The notes beneath the pieces were generated by a model, which saw nothing but the letters and a program-made list of their open reading frames with translations, was not told where the DNA came from and made no database searches. Positions 54,701 through 63,461 of a stretch of DNA of 64,000 nt are shown one piece after another. Made by a program: the position numbers and the translations under genes. The stretch spans positions 5,766,001 to 5,830,000 of the forward strand of contig OY782765.1 of NCBI GenBank assembly GCA_963678275.1, given 5' to 3'. The stretch's first letter is position 1; the number at the start of each line of letters is the position of its first letter. The DNA comes from G963677445 sp963678275 (GTDB lineage Bacteria > Bacteroidota > Ignavibacteria > Ignavibacteriales > Melioribacteraceae).

Positions 54701-54914
54701 AGTTTCCAGAACAAGCAAAGTCAGGTTGTTCCGGGAAGGTGTTGTTATCTATACAGGTGAACTCGCATCTCTGAGAAGATTCAAGGAGGATGTTAAGGAA
54801 GTGGACGCCGGTTACGAATGCGGACTTAATATACAAAACTTCAATGACATTAAAATTGGCGATATTGTTGAGGCTTATCAGATTGTTGAAACTAAAAAGA
54901 AACTTGAAGACTGA
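51765..54914 (+). CDS. infB: Translation initiation factor IF-2
   Basis: The 1049-residue protein is longer than typical. Residues 1-75 hold an IF2N-like helical domain (LYKFASEYNLSTDMLVDFLSEKG in parts). About 85-275 is an extremely Glu/Pro/Ala-rich acidic linker, and about 285-470 is strongly Lys/Arg-rich. A second IF2N domain follows, then the GTPase: GHVDHGKT at 555-562, DTPGHEAF, NKVDKP, and domains II-IV. It positions fMet-tRNA at the start codon on the 30S subunit. It lies 26 bp after nusA; its stop overlaps the rbfA start codon. Confidence 0.98.
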   Translation: MPEKRKKLRLYKFASEYNLSTDMLVDFLSEKGHKVNSHMTILSDEMLADIQEKFKKDIEKAEKHYKKISEFQKKRSDRLAMESSKSQDEADTVTESADSEQDLEPEAAADSENAAETEPETTETAEPEQEAPEVDSAEEEIETEPEVISEKEEPEPEQVDDTSPEAEPAEEVTETAEEPQEKITGPEEIAGQSEPEESAAVPQETVEQPEEELTEEPESREEIQPKIEETVQTSEETPGEEAEEKAVPEDSDEDKDDEQEKDSTFKTQSEIELEKRKRGLTIVGKIDLNERKPKKKKRRRDRRKDDKLKKPDQAAQVQGQNKAESGSEKPAVTEKTVTEDKKKPAAQQEKRDKTRDNRGQETKKSDAAPQATDDEEGKKKKKVLKAKKKKGKADDPSVDDSPRAKKKRKAKKFEVDKREVEAAIKRTMLSMEESSAADRARARKKKQKEKAELQEKLQEEIDNQKQKIEVTEFIAVNELANLMDVPVGDVIAKCIGLGLMVSINQRLDIETITLVADEFGFEIEQQTEYKAEALEDVDDEEETLMPRDPVVTIMGHVDHGKTSLLDYIRKANVVAGESGGITQHIGAYRVKVDEERHVAFLDTPGHEAFTAMRARGAKVTDIVVLIVAADDAVMPQTVEAINHAQAAGVPIVIAINKVDKPNANPEKIKQQLAERNILVEDWGGKYQCAEISAKKGTNVDELLEKILLEAEILELKANPNRTARGTVVESQLDKGKGITATILVQKGELNIGDPFVAGNYHGRVRAMFDQRNKKVKTAGPSTPVLVLGFEGAPQAGDTFVVVNSEREAREIGLKRQQLKREQDHRQVRHITLDEIASQISIGGVKELPLVVKGDVDGSVEALSDSLMKLSNAEVLVKVIHRGVGAISEGDVLLAAASNAIIVGFHVRPHVNARKLAEAEHVDIRLYNVIYDAINEVKSALEGMLAPVISEKTVATVEIRDTFKVPKIGTVAGCYVQDGKVSRTSKVRLFREGVVIYTGELASLRRFKEDVKEVDAGYECGLNIQNFNDIKIGDIVEAYQIVETKKKLED

Positions 54915-55285
54915 TGTCGCACCGGGTAGATAAAATATCGAATCTGATCAAGGAAGAATTAAGCCTGATTTTCCTGGAGAAAGTACAGGATCCCGCGCTG
55001 GGTCTGTTGACTATTACATCTGTTAAAGTTACCAGCGACCTTCGCACCGCGAAAGTTTATATCTCGGTTTATGAAAAGGAAAAGCGGGACCTTATCCTTG
55101 AAAAGGCTAATAATATAAAAGGTTTAATAAAGTCGGAACTCGCGCAGAGAATAAGGATCCGTTATATACCCGAGATAAACTTTTTTATTGATGATACCCT
55201 GGATTACGTCGAAAAAATGGAAGATTTATTCAGAAAGATTAATGAAGATGATAATAAAGCAGACGGAAGCAGGGACGAAATTTGA
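54914..55285 (+). CDS. rbfA: Ribosome-binding factor A
   Basis: The 123-residue protein starts MSHRVDKISNLIKEELSLIF, the usual RbfA opening. It continues DPALGLLTITSVKVTSDLRTAKVYISV across the KH-type fold and has the conserved IRYIPEINFFIDDTLDYVEKMEDLF in pieces. It is a cold-adaptation and 16S rRNA maturation factor. The ATG shares its A with the infB stop. Its 3' end overlaps truB by up to 44 bp. Confidence 0.97.
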   Translation: MSHRVDKISNLIKEELSLIFLEKVQDPALGLLTITSVKVTSDLRTAKVYISVYEKEKRDLILEKANNIKGLIKSELAQRIRIRYIPEINFFIDDTLDYVEKMEDLFRKINEDDNKADGSRDEI

Positions 55286-55967
55286 TTTTGCGGCCGGGCA
55301 GATGCTGCTTATAGATAAAGCTGCCGGAATCACTTCTTTTGGTGTTGTTTCAAGGGTGAGGAAAATCGTCAGGGTAAAGAAAGTCGGTCATTCAGGCACT
55401 CTTGATCCTGCCGCGACGGGGCTTCTGATATTATGTACCGGAAAAAAAACCAAAGAACTGCATAACCTGCAGGGATTTGATAAAACATACGAGGGAATAA
55501 TCAGGCTTGGCGTAAGAACCGAATCTATGGATGGCGAATCAGATATTATTGAAGAAAAAGACGCCGGGTATGTTACCAGGGAGATGATAGAACAGGCTGT
55601 GGAAAAATTCAGGGGTGAAATAGAACAGCTTCCGCCAATGTATTCGGCTTTAAAGCATAAAGGCAAAGCCCTTTATAAATACGCCCGCAAGGGAGAGGAA
55701 GTTGAGAGAACCCCGCGTAAGGTAAACATTTACAGCTTCGACATTCAGGATATCAGTATTCCCGATATAAGTTTCAGAATAAGATGTTCCAAAGGCACCT
55801 ACATAAGAGTTATCGCTGATGATTTGGGAAAAGAGCTTGGTTGCGGCGCCTACCTGAAACAGTTGAGACGCACCGCTATTGGTGAATATAATGTGGATGA
55901 TTCACTCACTATTGAAGAGCTTGATGAATTGGTTAAAAGGAGTGAAGCAGGTAATTTAGAAAAATGA
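55242..55967 (+). CDS. truB: tRNA pseudouridine(55) synthase TruB
   Basis: The product is about 241 residues, with catalytic Asp in GHSGTLDPAATGLL, plus GITSFGVVSRVRK, TYEGIIRLGVRTESMDGE (in parts), YSALKHKGKALYKYAR and RCSKGTYIRVIADDLG. It makes pseudouridine at position 55 of the tRNA T-loop. The start is uncertain: ATGs at 55242, 55248 and 55302 are all in frame. An N-terminal segment FDFAAGQMLLIDKAAG, conserved as F-x3-G-x2-L in FCB homologues as I recall them, argues for one of the first two, which lie inside rbfA. The stop overlaps the ribF start by 4 bp. Confidence 0.94.
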   Translation: MKMIIKQTEAGTKFDFAAGQMLLIDKAAGITSFGVVSRVRKIVRVKKVGHSGTLDPAATGLLILCTGKKTKELHNLQGFDKTYEGIIRLGVRTESMDGESDIIEEKDAGYVTREMIEQAVEKFRGEIEQLPPMYSALKHKGKALYKYARKGEEVERTPRKVNIYSFDIQDISIPDISFRIRCSKGTYIRVIADDLGKELGCGAYLKQLRRTAIGEYNVDDSLTIEELDELVKRSEAGNLEK

Positions 55968-56902
55968 AAATTTATACTGACAATACAGAAATCGACAGCA
56001 GCCTTCCATCAGTGGTAACGATAGGCACATTTGACGGGATACACGCCGGTCATCAGCATCTTTTTAATATGCTTAAAAAAACATCTGAAAAACTTGGAAT
56101 GAGGAATTTTCTTGTAACTTTCAGGCCGCATCCGAGAACAGTTGTTTCGAAAGGATATGAGATAAGACTGCTGACTGTTTATGAAGAAAAAATAAAAATA
56201 TTTAAAGCGCTGAATCTGGATAATCTGCTTGTTATAAATTTTACACCTGAATTCGCCTCAATTGAATATTCCCGCTTTATCAGAGAGTTTATTGTCGACA
56301 AACTTAACGCGAAACATATTGTGATAGGTTACGATCATAAGTTTGGAAAAAACCGTGATGGTGATATCACAAAACTGAAGGAGCTTGGCCGGAAACATGA
56401 TTTTGATGTTACTTCTGTGGGAGCTGTAGAAATTGACGGGGAGGTTATCAGCAGTTCGAAAATAAGAAATCTTCTGGCTGAGGGGGAATTAAAAAAAGGG
56501 GCAAAATTCCTCGGGCGAAACTATTCAATTACCGGAAGAGTTGTGAGAGGATATGGCAGAGGAAGGACTTTGGGAATTCCAACGGCGAACCTCGTTTGCG
56601 AAGGGGAATTAAAAATGTTGCCAAAGAGCGGAGTTTATATTATTTTAAGCAGATTGCCTGAAAAGAAGTTTTTTGGTATTTTGAATATTGGTTTTCGCCC
56701 GACATTCGGCGATGAAAAGGATATATCGGTTGAAGCTCATTTTTTTAATTTTACCGGCGACCTCTACGGCGAAGAAATTGAAATTGAGTTTTTGGAGAGG
56801 ATAAGGGATGAAATGAAGTTTAATACAGTTGAAGAACTGAAAAACAGAATTGAATCGGACCGTAAGACGGCCGAAAAATATATAAAACAGTTAAATAATT
56901 GA
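55964..56902 (+). CDS. ribF: Bifunctional riboflavin kinase / FAD synthetase
   Basis: The 312-residue protein has an N-terminal FMN adenylyltransferase domain with GTFDGIHAGHQHLF (HxGH-type site), IGYDHKFGKNRDGD and the VISSSKIRNLLAEGELKKGAKFLGR run (in parts). The C-terminal riboflavin kinase domain has GYGRGRTLGIPTANL and GILNIGFRPTFG, with Glu in VEAHFFNF. It converts riboflavin to FMN and FAD. It follows truB with a 4-bp overlap, the standard arrangement in many bacteria. Confidence 0.96.
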   Translation: MKIYTDNTEIDSSLPSVVTIGTFDGIHAGHQHLFNMLKKTSEKLGMRNFLVTFRPHPRTVVSKGYEIRLLTVYEEKIKIFKALNLDNLLVINFTPEFASIEYSRFIREFIVDKLNAKHIVIGYDHKFGKNRDGDITKLKELGRKHDFDVTSVGAVEIDGEVISSSKIRNLLAEGELKKGAKFLGRNYSITGRVVRGYGRGRTLGIPTANLVCEGELKMLPKSGVYIILSRLPEKKFFGILNIGFRPTFGDEKDISVEAHFFNFTGDLYGEEIEIEFLERIRDEMKFNTVEELKNRIESDRKTAEKYIKQLNN

Positions 56903-56952
56903 TCCCGGTTAATACTGGGGTTTAATCGTACAACTAATTTGGAGTAATTTAA

Positions 56953-57222
56953 ATGAATTTATCTAAAGAAGAAAAACAGGAAATAATCTCAAAATTTGGT
57001 GAAAATGAGAATGATTCAGGCAAAACAGAGGTTCAGGTTGCCTTATTGACTGCCAGAATAAATAAACTGACATCTCATTTCGGCGCGCATAAAAAAGATC
57101 ACGCTTCACGCCGCGGATTGATGATGATGGTTGGTAAAAGACGCAGGCTGCTCGATTATCTCGCTGCCCGCGATATTGAAAGATACAGAAAAATAATTAA
57201 AGAATTGAACTTAAGAAAATAA
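56953..57222 (+). CDS. rpsO: Small ribosomal subunit protein uS15
   Basis: The 89-residue protein has exactly the family length. It contains DSGKTEVQVALLTARINKLT, HFGAHKKDHASRRGL and RRRLLDYLAARDIERYRKII, the 16S rRNA three-way-junction binding helices. RBS TTGGAGTAAT precedes the start. The 50-bp leader after ribF is short. rpsO next to pnp is the classic pairing. Confidence 0.98.
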   Translation: MNLSKEEKQEIISKFGENENDSGKTEVQVALLTARINKLTSHFGAHKKDHASRRGLMMMVGKRRRLLDYLAARDIERYRKIIKELNLRK

Positions 57223-57237
57223 TAAAACGAGGATTTA

Positions 57238-59328
57238 ATGATCACAGTTAAAGAAGTCGAAATTGGCGGCAAGACGTTAACTCTTGAAGTCGGCAAATAT
57301 GCCAAACAGGCCAATGGTGCGGTCATGGTGCATTATGGTGAAACCCAGGTGCTTGTAACCGTTGTCGCCGAAGATGAGCCTAGAGAAGGAATCGATTTCT
57401 TTCCTCTGTCGGTTGAATATAAAGAAAGAGCTTTCGCGGCCGGGAAAATTCCCGGCGGTTTTTTCAAACGTGAAGGCAAGCCGACTGAAAAAGAGATACT
57501 CAGCGCAAGACTGATAGATCGTCCGATCAGGCCTCTGTTCCCCAAAGAATTTAGAAATGATACCCAGATTGCGGCATTTGTTTATTCTTATGATGGTGAG
57601 AATGACGCGGATGTCATAGGCGCTGTCGGAGCATCGGCCGCGCTCGCGATTTCAAATATTCCTTTTCTTGAACCTATTGGTGAAGTAAGAGTTGGAAGGA
57701 TAAATGGCGAATTTATTGTCAATCCTACCTATAAACAGGTTGAAGAAGGTGATCTGGAACTTGTCGTCGCCGGAACCGCCGATTCTATCATGATGGTGGA
57801 AGGTGAATCGAAGGAAGTTTCGGAAGATGATCTTCTTGCGGCCCTGAAATTTGCTCACAGCGAAATTAAAAAAATTGTTGAATTACAGAATGAACTTCGC
57901 GCCGAATGCGGAGTTGAAAAAAGAGTTGTTGAGCCGGAAGAAATAGATGAACAACTCGTAAGTGATGTCAAAAAAATTGCTTACGATGAGATTTCCACAA
58001 TAGTTTCGACAGTTCTTTCGAAAGATGAAAGATCTGAAAGAAATAAAGCGATTACACAAAAAGCCCTCGATGAACTTGAGGAGAAGTATCCCGAAAGTGA
58101 AGATATTATCAAGGGTGTAATCCATGATATCGAAAAAGAACTGATGCGTTCAAGAGTTCTGGCCGGCTCACCCCGTCTGGATGGTCGCTCAACCACTGAA
58201 ATCCGTCCTATTTCAATAGAGCTCGGGCTTCTGAAAAGAACACATGGTTCGGCGCTCTTTACCAGGGGAGAAACCCAGAGCCTTACAACTCTTACCCTCG
58301 GAACAAAAAGTGATGAACAGATTGTTGACGGCCTGCAGGAAGAATATTCCAAACGATTTCTCCTGCACTATAATTTTCCACCCTTTTCTGTCGGTGAAAC
58401 CGGCCGTTACGGAGGAGTGGGCCGAAGGGAGATTGGTCATGGAAACCTTGCCGAAAGAGCCCTGAAATTTATTCTGCCGGTCGAAGAACAGTTCCCTTAT
58501 ACTATCCGGCTGAATTCAGATATTCTTGAAAGTAACGGCTCATCATCAATGGCTACTGTCTGCGCGGGATCGCTCTCCTTATTTGATGGCGGTGTGCCGG
58601 TTAAAAAAGCTATCGGCGGAATCGCGATGGGACTTATCAAAGAGGATGAAAGATATGTTATTTTAAGCGATATCCTCGGCAATGAAGATCATCTTGGCGA
58701 TATGGATTTTAAGGTTGCCGGATCGAAGGAAGGAATTACCGCTATACAAATGGATATAAAAATCCAGGGTATTTCTTACGAAATCATGGAAAAGGCTCTT
58801 GCCCAGGCTAAAGAAGGCCGAATGCATATTCTTGGTAAGATGGAAGAAATTATCACAGAGCCGCGTGAGAAAATATCACAATATGCTCCCACACTTCTTT
58901 CGACCAAAATCAGCACTGAAAAGATCGGCACACTGATAGGCCCCGGCGGCAAAGTTGTTCAGGGAATACAGAAAGACTTTGGCGTAGAGGTTTTCATTGA
59001 AGAGGATGGAACGGTAAATATTTCCGCTGCCAATGCTGAAAATGCTGAAAAGGCGCGTGAATATATCAAACGTCTGACCGCTGAACCGGTAGTTGGTGAA
59101 ATTTATGAAGGCAAGATTATCAAAATAACCGATTTTGGCGCTTTTGTAGAGATCATACCGGGTGTTCAGGGACTGCTGCATATTTCACAGGTTGATAAAA
59201 CTCATATCAAGAAAATTACCGATGTGCTGCAGGAAGGAGAGATGGTAAAAGTAAAACTGATGAAAGTAGAGAATGGCAAAATGAGTCTCTCTCGTAAAGC
59301 TCTTCTCACAGATGATAAAAAGAAATAA
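57238..59328 (+). CDS. pnp: Polyribonucleotide nucleotidyltransferase (PNPase)
   Basis: The 696-residue protein is full length. The first RNase PH domain has DFFPLSVEYKERAFAAGKIPGGFFKREG (in parts) and RLIDRPIRPLFP. A helical linker follows. The second PH domain has SRVLAGSPRLDGR, RGETQSL, FLLHYNFPPFSVGE, GRREIGHGNLAERAL and SNGSSSMA, with the catalytic Asp in GDMDFKVAGSKEGITA. A KH domain (IGPGGKVVQGI) and an S1 domain (GEIYEGKIIKITDFGAFVEI in parts) close it. It degrades RNA phosphorolytically from the 3' end. It lies 15 bp after rpsO. Confidence 0.98.
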   Translation: MITVKEVEIGGKTLTLEVGKYAKQANGAVMVHYGETQVLVTVVAEDEPREGIDFFPLSVEYKERAFAAGKIPGGFFKREGKPTEKEILSARLIDRPIRPLFPKEFRNDTQIAAFVYSYDGENDADVIGAVGASAALAISNIPFLEPIGEVRVGRINGEFIVNPTYKQVEEGDLELVVAGTADSIMMVEGESKEVSEDDLLAALKFAHSEIKKIVELQNELRAECGVEKRVVEPEEIDEQLVSDVKKIAYDEISTIVSTVLSKDERSERNKAITQKALDELEEKYPESEDIIKGVIHDIEKELMRSRVLAGSPRLDGRSTTEIRPISIELGLLKRTHGSALFTRGETQSLTTLTLGTKSDEQIVDGLQEEYSKRFLLHYNFPPFSVGETGRYGGVGRREIGHGNLAERALKFILPVEEQFPYTIRLNSDILESNGSSSMATVCAGSLSLFDGGVPVKKAIGGIAMGLIKEDERYVILSDILGNEDHLGDMDFKVAGSKEGITAIQMDIKIQGISYEIMEKALAQAKEGRMHILGKMEEIITEPREKISQYAPTLLSTKISTEKIGTLIGPGGKVVQGIQKDFGVEVFIEEDGTVNISAANAENAEKAREYIKRLTAEPVVGEIYEGKIIKITDFGAFVEIIPGVQGLLHISQVDKTHIKKITDVLQEGEMVKVKLMKVENGKMSLSRKALLTDDKKK

Positions 59329-59382
59329 TAGTCAGGTTACGCTGATCTATTACTTAATTAGGGAAAAATAGAAGATATCCGG

Positions 59383-60435
59383 ATGAAGCTTGGTAACGCG
59401 GACATAGGGAATAAACTGTTTGTGGCCCCGATGGCCGAGGTTACCGATGCTCCATTCAGGAAAATAACAAAAGAATATGGCGCCGGATTTGTGTTTACCC
59501 AGATGGTAAGCGCGGCCGGCATTGTCAGGGGGAATTTTGATTCTCTCAGGTTTCTTACTTTTTCGAGAGATGAGAAGCCGGTAGGAGTGCAATTGCTTGG
59601 GAAGGATCCCGATATTCTGGCCCGGGCGGTTACTGAGGTAAAAAGGAGGAAAGCGGATCTTATTGACCTCAATTGCGGGTGCCCGATGGAGAATGTTACC
59701 AGCAAAAAAATGGGCGCCTCTCTGCTCGATTACCCCGAATTATTGGGGAAACTGGTCAGAAAAATGTCCGAAGCCGCCGAAGATGTGCCTGTTTCTGTTA
59801 AGGTGCGGCTTGGGAGGGATAAAAATACAATTAATTTATTAGAAAATATTAAAGTTATTGAAGATAACGGCGCAAGCCTCATTTTTATTCATGCCAGAAC
59901 AAGGTCGGGGAAATATGATGAACAACCAGACTGGGATTGGATAAAACGGGCAAAGGAAAATTCAAAAATCCCCGTTATCGGCAATGGTTCTATCTTTACT
60001 CCACAGGATGTGGTCAGAATGAAAGAATATACCGGGTGCGATTCGGTGCTTGTTGCGAGGGGGGCAATAGGCAATCCATTTTTTTTCAGGCGATATAACA
60101 GCCTGACAGAAAACGGCGCCGATCCCGGTCAGCCGGCGCCTGTCGAGGTTGCTGAAGCGCTGATTAAACATATATCCTTCCTGAGCAGGGAGTATTCTGC
60201 TTTGGCTGCTTTAAATTATATGAAAAAGCAGGCTCTCTGGTATTTCCGGTTTTATAACGGAATTGCCCCGTTTTCAGAGGAAGTGATTAAATCCGCATCC
60301 AGGGACGAGCTTGAGGATCTTATTAATATTCATGCCGGGAGGTTAAATTCAGGATTTTATCCCCCGGGGGATCCCTCTGAAACAGAAAAAAAATTCCGTG
60401 AGAAAGTTCTGTTCTGGCTGGCTGAAGGAGATTAA
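59383..60435 (+). CDS. dusB: tRNA-dihydrouridine synthase, DusB-like
   Basis: The 350-residue TIM barrel shows APMAEVTDAPFRKI, FTQMVSAAGIV, the catalytic Cys in DLNCGCPMENVTSKKMGASLL (in parts), VKVRLG, IHARTRSGKYDEQPDWDWI (in parts), IGNGSIFTPQD and VARGAIGNPFFF. These are FMN-binding Dus features, with the long DusB/NifR3-type C-terminal helical domain. It reduces uridine in the tRNA D-loop, with NADPH as reductant. It is separated from pnp by 54 bp. Confidence 0.95.
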   Translation: MKLGNADIGNKLFVAPMAEVTDAPFRKITKEYGAGFVFTQMVSAAGIVRGNFDSLRFLTFSRDEKPVGVQLLGKDPDILARAVTEVKRRKADLIDLNCGCPMENVTSKKMGASLLDYPELLGKLVRKMSEAAEDVPVSVKVRLGRDKNTINLLENIKVIEDNGASLIFIHARTRSGKYDEQPDWDWIKRAKENSKIPVIGNGSIFTPQDVVRMKEYTGCDSVLVARGAIGNPFFFRRYNSLTENGADPGQPAPVEVAEALIKHISFLSREYSALAALNYMKKQALWYFRFYNGIAPFSEEVIKSASRDELEDLINIHAGRLNSGFYPPGDPSETEKKFREKVLFWLAEGD

Positions 60436-60478
60436 AGGACTATTGCGATGAAATCACTAAAAGTTTTGGGAATTATCT

Positions 60479-62038
60479 ATGTTACAGGAAATTATTATAA
60501 ACTCATCATCCAACCAGAACCGGGTTGCCATTTTAGAGGATGGCAAACTTGTTGATTTTCTGGTTGAGCATTCTGAAAAAAGGAGGATGGTGGGTGATAT
60601 TTATTATGGCCGGATAGCTCGTGTTTTGCCTGGTATCAGGGCCGCGTTTGTTGATATAGGAATGAAACATGACGCGTTTCTTCATTTTTCTGATATTGGC
60701 GACAGGCTGAGTGAACTCCAGGGAATGTTCGATGATGACGCCGATGAGCAGGAAATTGAAAAGCCTGATGACAAAGCCGCTCAGCAGGAAAAAATAGCCT
60801 ACGAAAACCGTCAGGCGTCAAAACTTAAAAAGGGACAGGATATACTTATCCAGATCATCAAGGAACCTGTCAAAGATAAAGGTGTCAGGGTAACCTCTTC
60901 GATTTCAATTCCCGGGCGATTTTGTGTGCTGCTTCCCTTTGATAACAAAATCGGCATATCCAAAAAAATTAATGATTACAAGGAACGGAGAAGATTAAAA
61001 CGAATAGCGAGGGGAATAATCCCCCAGGATTTCGGCCTGATAATCAGAACCGCGGCGAGGAACCAGAGTGAAGAACTTCTTTCGGAGGATCTCAAATATA
61101 TATTAAAAATATGGGAGGAACTTCAGGAAAATGTTAAATCGCTAAAACCTCCTGTGGCGGTTTATGAAGATATAAGCACTACGCTGAGTGTTATCCGCGA
61201 TCTTCTCAGCACAAACGTTTCAAAGATATATATTGATTCCAGGAAGCTGATGAAAGAGATCAGGCATTATATTCAGGCGTTTCAGCCAAAGCTTTCTGAG
61301 AAGATCATTCATTACAGAGGTAATGAACCCATATTTGAAGCGTTCAAAATTGAGGAACAGATAAAAGAGCTGATGGGAAGGAGAGTTCCGCTTCCGAGCG
61401 GCGGTCATATCGTAATTGAGCATACCGAAGCTATGACAGTTGTCGATGTCAACAGCGGGCGTTACGCTGCGAAAAAAGAACAGGAGCTTAATTCCCTTAA
61501 AACAGACCTGGAAGCTTCGCGTGAGATAGTCAGACAGTTAAGGCTCAGGGATATAGGGGGACTGATTGTCATAGATTTTATTGATCTTGAGGATGACAGG
61601 AACCGCAAAAAAGTATATGATGAGCTTCGGAAGGAATTTAAGAAGGACCGGGCCAAAGTCGCTATGCTGCCAATGACTGATTTTGGCCTTATGCAGATTA
61701 CACGACAGCGGGTAAGAGAAAATATTATTCAGTCAACACACGATGTCTGTCCTTATTGCAACGGCACAGGCCTGCTTGTGAAAAAATCTAATCTTATCCA
61801 CGAAATTGAAGAATGGATAAAGAAATTTTCGACACAAGGCAAGGGGAGATCGGTAAAACTTAAAGTTCATCCTTCACTCGGAATTGAGCTTCGAACCGGT
61901 TTCTGGTCGGTTATCAGAAAACTTCAGCTAAAATATTTTATCAAGATAAAGCTTGAGGAATCGGACAGGATGGACCCGGCTGTTTATAATTTTGTATCTT
62001 TAAAGACTGGTGAAGATATTACAGCCGAGATCTCGTGA
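60479..62038 (+). CDS. rng: Ribonuclease G/E family endoribonuclease
   Basis: The 519-residue protein is closer to RNase G than to the long RNase E. An S1-like domain (GDIYYGRIARVLPGIRAAFVDIG in parts) contains an acidic DDDADEQEIEKPDDK insertion near residue 85. The DNase-I-like catalytic part has the metal-binding aspartates in TVVDVNSGRY and VIDFIDLED. The zinc-link CPYCNGTG is followed by a small C-terminal domain. No degradosome scaffold tail is present. It cleaves AU-rich single-stranded RNA and processes rRNA. It sits two genes after pnp, so two RNA-decay enzymes share this block. Confidence 0.95.
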   Translation: MLQEIIINSSSNQNRVAILEDGKLVDFLVEHSEKRRMVGDIYYGRIARVLPGIRAAFVDIGMKHDAFLHFSDIGDRLSELQGMFDDDADEQEIEKPDDKAAQQEKIAYENRQASKLKKGQDILIQIIKEPVKDKGVRVTSSISIPGRFCVLLPFDNKIGISKKINDYKERRRLKRIARGIIPQDFGLIIRTAARNQSEELLSEDLKYILKIWEELQENVKSLKPPVAVYEDISTTLSVIRDLLSTNVSKIYIDSRKLMKEIRHYIQAFQPKLSEKIIHYRGNEPIFEAFKIEEQIKELMGRRVPLPSGGHIVIEHTEAMTVVDVNSGRYAAKKEQELNSLKTDLEASREIVRQLRLRDIGGLIVIDFIDLEDDRNRKKVYDELRKEFKKDRAKVAMLPMTDFGLMQITRQRVRENIIQSTHDVCPYCNGTGLLVKKSNLIHEIEEWIKKFSTQGKGRSVKLKVHPSLGIELRTGFWSVIRKLQLKYFIKIKLEESDRMDPAVYNFVSLKTGEDITAEIS

Positions 62039-62368
62039 AAATTGTTTTATTTCATTTATCTGAAATTGCCGCAAGGTATATTTATTAATATATTTTGATA
62101 TTATAAATTGATTTTTTGACGGGAGCCGCGCTAATGAAATATTTTTTTAATTCAAATACAGCGGTTTTATATTGCCGGTGAAAAAGCGCGGAGGTTATTA
62201 TAACCCTGTATCCCGCTGCTCAGCGGGCATTCTGAACAGATTGAATATTTCTTCCTGTCCGGTCTCGCCTGCTGTAATAGAATATTTTTATTAAAAACAG
62301 GACTGTCAGGGGTAAGATAACAATTTACCGGCAGCATTCGGTTTTTAAGTGACTGAAAAATTAAACGG
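62039..62368. other. 330-bp gap between rng and gcvT
   Basis: This is the only sizeable gap in the housekeeping block. It is AT-rich and contains a hairpin CCCGCTG-CT-CAGCGGG (62212-62227) without a T-run, and no modules of the repeat islands. No gene was seen. The gcvT promoter is presumably here; no glycine-riboswitch signature was recognised. Confidence 0.5.
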
Positions 62369-63460
62369 ATGATTAAAATGGAAAAAACAAAATTTTATAA
62401 TATTCATGAAAAAGCCGGCGCGAAACTTATAGGTTTTGCCGGTTTTATGATGCCGGTTCAGTATTCTTCCATGATTGAAGAACATATGGCTGTAAGAAAC
62501 AGTGTCGGAGTTTTTGATGTATCCCATATGGGGGAAGTTTTTGTAAGGGGAGAAAAAGCGCTTGATTTTGTTCAGCATATAACTGTTAACAATGCCGCGA
62601 AGCTGGTTCCCGGCAAGGTTCAGTATTCGGCCATGTGTTATGAAGATGGAGGAATTGTTGACGATCTTCTGGTATATATGATAAAAGAGAATGAATATAT
62701 GCTGGTAATCAATGCCTCAAATATTGATAAAGATTTTGCCTGGATGGAGAAAAATAACAGCTTCGGGGTGGAACTTGTAAATGAGAGCGCCGATTATTCG
62801 CTTCTCGCGGTTCAGGGCCCGAAATCGGGGGAAGTGATTAATAAAGTCAGTTCAATTCCCGCCGATATGGAATATTATCATTTTGCTTTCGCGCAGATTG
62901 CCGGAATCGATGTAATTCTTTCGAGAACAGGATACACCGGAGAGCTCGGATTCGAAATTTATTTTAAAGGTGATACAGCCGCCGCCGAAAATTTGTGGAA
63001 TACAATATTTGAAGCCGGGGCCGAATTTGATATTAAACCTGCGGGTCTGGCAGCAAGGGATACCCTGAGGCTTGAAATGGGTTTCTGCCTCTATGGAAAT
63101 GATATTGACAAAACAACCAATACAATAGAAGCAGGTCTGGGATGGATAACCAAATTGAAAAAAGGTGATTTTATCGGCAGTGATGTTGTTCAGCAGGTTA
63201 AAGAAAATGGTCCCGAAAGGAAACTCTGCGCGATTATTTCTGATAAGAAGGCCATTTTCCGCCAGGGATACCCGATCGTTGTCGACGGTGAAACTATCGG
63301 TAATATTACAAGCGGCACTATGAGTCCTGTTCTCGGCAAACCGATAGCTCTCGGTTACGTAAAAAAAGAACTGGCGCAGCCCGGAAATAAAATTAATGTA
63401 GTTATTAGAAACCGGGAAATTGAAGCCGAAATAACACAACTTCCATTTGTGAAAAAATAA
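62369..63460 (+). CDS. gcvT: Aminomethyltransferase (glycine cleavage T protein)
   Basis: The 363-residue protein has FAGFMMPVQYSSMIEEH, GVFDVSHMGEVFVRG, GIVDDLLVYMI, the folate-site Asp in VDDL, SRTGYTGELGFEIYF, GLAARDTLRLEMGFCLYGNDID (in parts) and GLGWITKLKKGDFIG. All are GcvT hallmarks and the length is standard. It transfers the methylene group from aminomethyl-lipoyl-H protein to tetrahydrofolate. GcvH and GcvP genes are not in the window. ATG 62369 and ATG 62378 are both possible starts. Confidence 0.96.
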   Translation: MIKMEKTKFYNIHEKAGAKLIGFAGFMMPVQYSSMIEEHMAVRNSVGVFDVSHMGEVFVRGEKALDFVQHITVNNAAKLVPGKVQYSAMCYEDGGIVDDLLVYMIKENEYMLVINASNIDKDFAWMEKNNSFGVELVNESADYSLLAVQGPKSGEVINKVSSIPADMEYYHFAFAQIAGIDVILSRTGYTGELGFEIYFKGDTAAAENLWNTIFEAGAEFDIKPAGLAARDTLRLEMGFCLYGNDIDKTTNTIEAGLGWITKLKKGDFIGSDVVQQVKENGPERKLCAIISDKKAIFRQGYPIVVDGETIGNITSGTMSPVLGKPIALGYVKKELAQPGNKINVVIRNREIEAEITQLPFVKK

Positions 63461-63461
63461 T

